A DNA stretch of 64,000 nucleotides, taken from assembly GCF_042767895.1 (NCBI RefSeq), contig NC_091578.1, positions 20,057,677-20,121,676 on the forward strand. Reading direction: 5' to 3'. Source of the DNA: Penaeus vannamei (lineage: Eukaryota > Arthropoda > Malacostraca > Decapoda > Penaeidae). A model generated the notes under the pieces. It worked only from the letters and a program-made list of their open reading frames with translations, was not told where the DNA came from and did not search any database. Shown in pieces: positions 63,894 through 64,000 of the stretch. Positions within the stretch are counted from its first letter, which is position 1, and every line of letters begins with the position of its first letter. The position numbers and the translations under genes were made by a program.

Positions 63894-64000
63894 ATTGCTA
63901 TTTTTATCATTATAACTATTTATATAATAATAATAGCAATAATTATGATCTTTAAAATAATAATGACAATAATAATTATTATAACTGCAATAATGATGAT
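63880..64000 (+). repeat. Forward satellite run 13 (runs off window)
   Basis: Forward ATN stretch with the hairpin dyad, beginning after the flip at 63,864-63,893. Truncated by the window end. Confidence 0.75.

Larger units (their letters stand above)
1..64000. repeat. AT-rich ~600-bp satellite array in both orientations
   Basis: The same monomer recurs through the window. An anchor reading GGCCTTTATTTCATT (or its complement) falls at about 88, 684, 1289, 1872, 2554, 3142 and 4590 in the first run, a spacing of about 580-680 bp. The same spacing holds elsewhere: 29111, 29730, 30289, 30883, 31482, 32073. Between anchors the DNA is degenerate ATT/ATC/ATG/ATA triplets. The array is interrupted only by the insertions at 3289-4116, 8930-10000, 14582-15409, 33402-33554, 36413-37489, 50637-51698 and 56220-57047 and by two N gaps. 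I recognise no named satellite family. Long non-genic stretches elsewhere in this list are this repeat. Confidence 0.95.

Noticed and set aside
1..64000. CRISPR array, tRNA, rRNA, or telomere repeat
   Set aside because: Regular spacing is ~600 bp, with long variable AT-rich sequence rather than short repeats and spacers. No cloverleaf, rRNA-like or TTAGG/TTAGGG tracts seen.

Overview
This window is almost entirely satellite DNA. I find no intact host protein gene, tRNA or rRNA. The bulk is a roughly 600-bp AT-rich monomer, present about 90 times, built mainly from degenerate ATN trinucleotides. Each monomer carries one GC-richer, non-microsatellite 'box' of about 90-140 bp. The only non-satellite DNA is two dispersed insertions and two 500-N assembly gaps. 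The first insertion is a 5'-truncated RTE/BovB-like non-LTR retrotransposon remnant (three long copies and one short 3' piece). The second is a ~1.07-kb segment of unknown family that looks like a non-autonomous DNA transposon (three copies). A LINE remnant with target-site duplications and long satellite arrays indicate a eukaryote. The microsatellite-rich satellite plus this kind of RTE remnant would suit an arthropod, and a decapod crustacean such as a penaeid shrimp is my best guess. That is inference from style, not an identification.

Layout. Taking 'forward' as the orientation in which the box reads CGACGTTTCTCTC then GGCCTTTATTTCATT, the array flips orientation about 27 times. Main runs: forward 1-5,120 (retrotransposon copy 1 at 3.3 kb); reverse 5.1-11.2 kb (1.07-kb element at 8.9 kb); forward 11.2-16.4 kb (retrotransposon copy 2 at 14.6 kb); reverse to the gap at 17,099-17,598. 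Next comes an inverted duplication, 17.6-21.1 kb against 23.2-26.7 kb. Runs continue to 33.4 kb, where a retrotransposon 3' stub leads into gap 33,951-34,450. Reverse 34.8-37.9 kb holds the second 1.07-kb element (36.4 kb), followed by a patchwork of flips at 37.9-39.2 kb. A direct copy of 24.3-33.4 kb lies at 39.1-48.2 kb. A second copy of the 1.07-kb element/retrotransposon block lies at 50.5-57.7 kb. A 6.1-kb near-perfect palindrome spans 57.8-63.9 kb.

History inferred from shared junctions. The retrotransposon entered a forward monomer (15-bp target duplication, (TGA)n tail) and the 1.07-kb element entered a reverse monomer (TAAT duplication). Each appears to be a single event, because all long copies share the same insertion site and flanking variants. 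Multi-kilobase blocks carrying them were then amplified: a period of about 11.3 kb at the left end, a third block at 50.5 kb, and a separate 9.1-kb duplication. Inversions and patchy exchange of sequence between copies were superimposed. The long isoleucine/methionine or asparagine/aspartate open frames are a property of ATN DNA, which cannot contain stops in that frame, and are not treated as genes.
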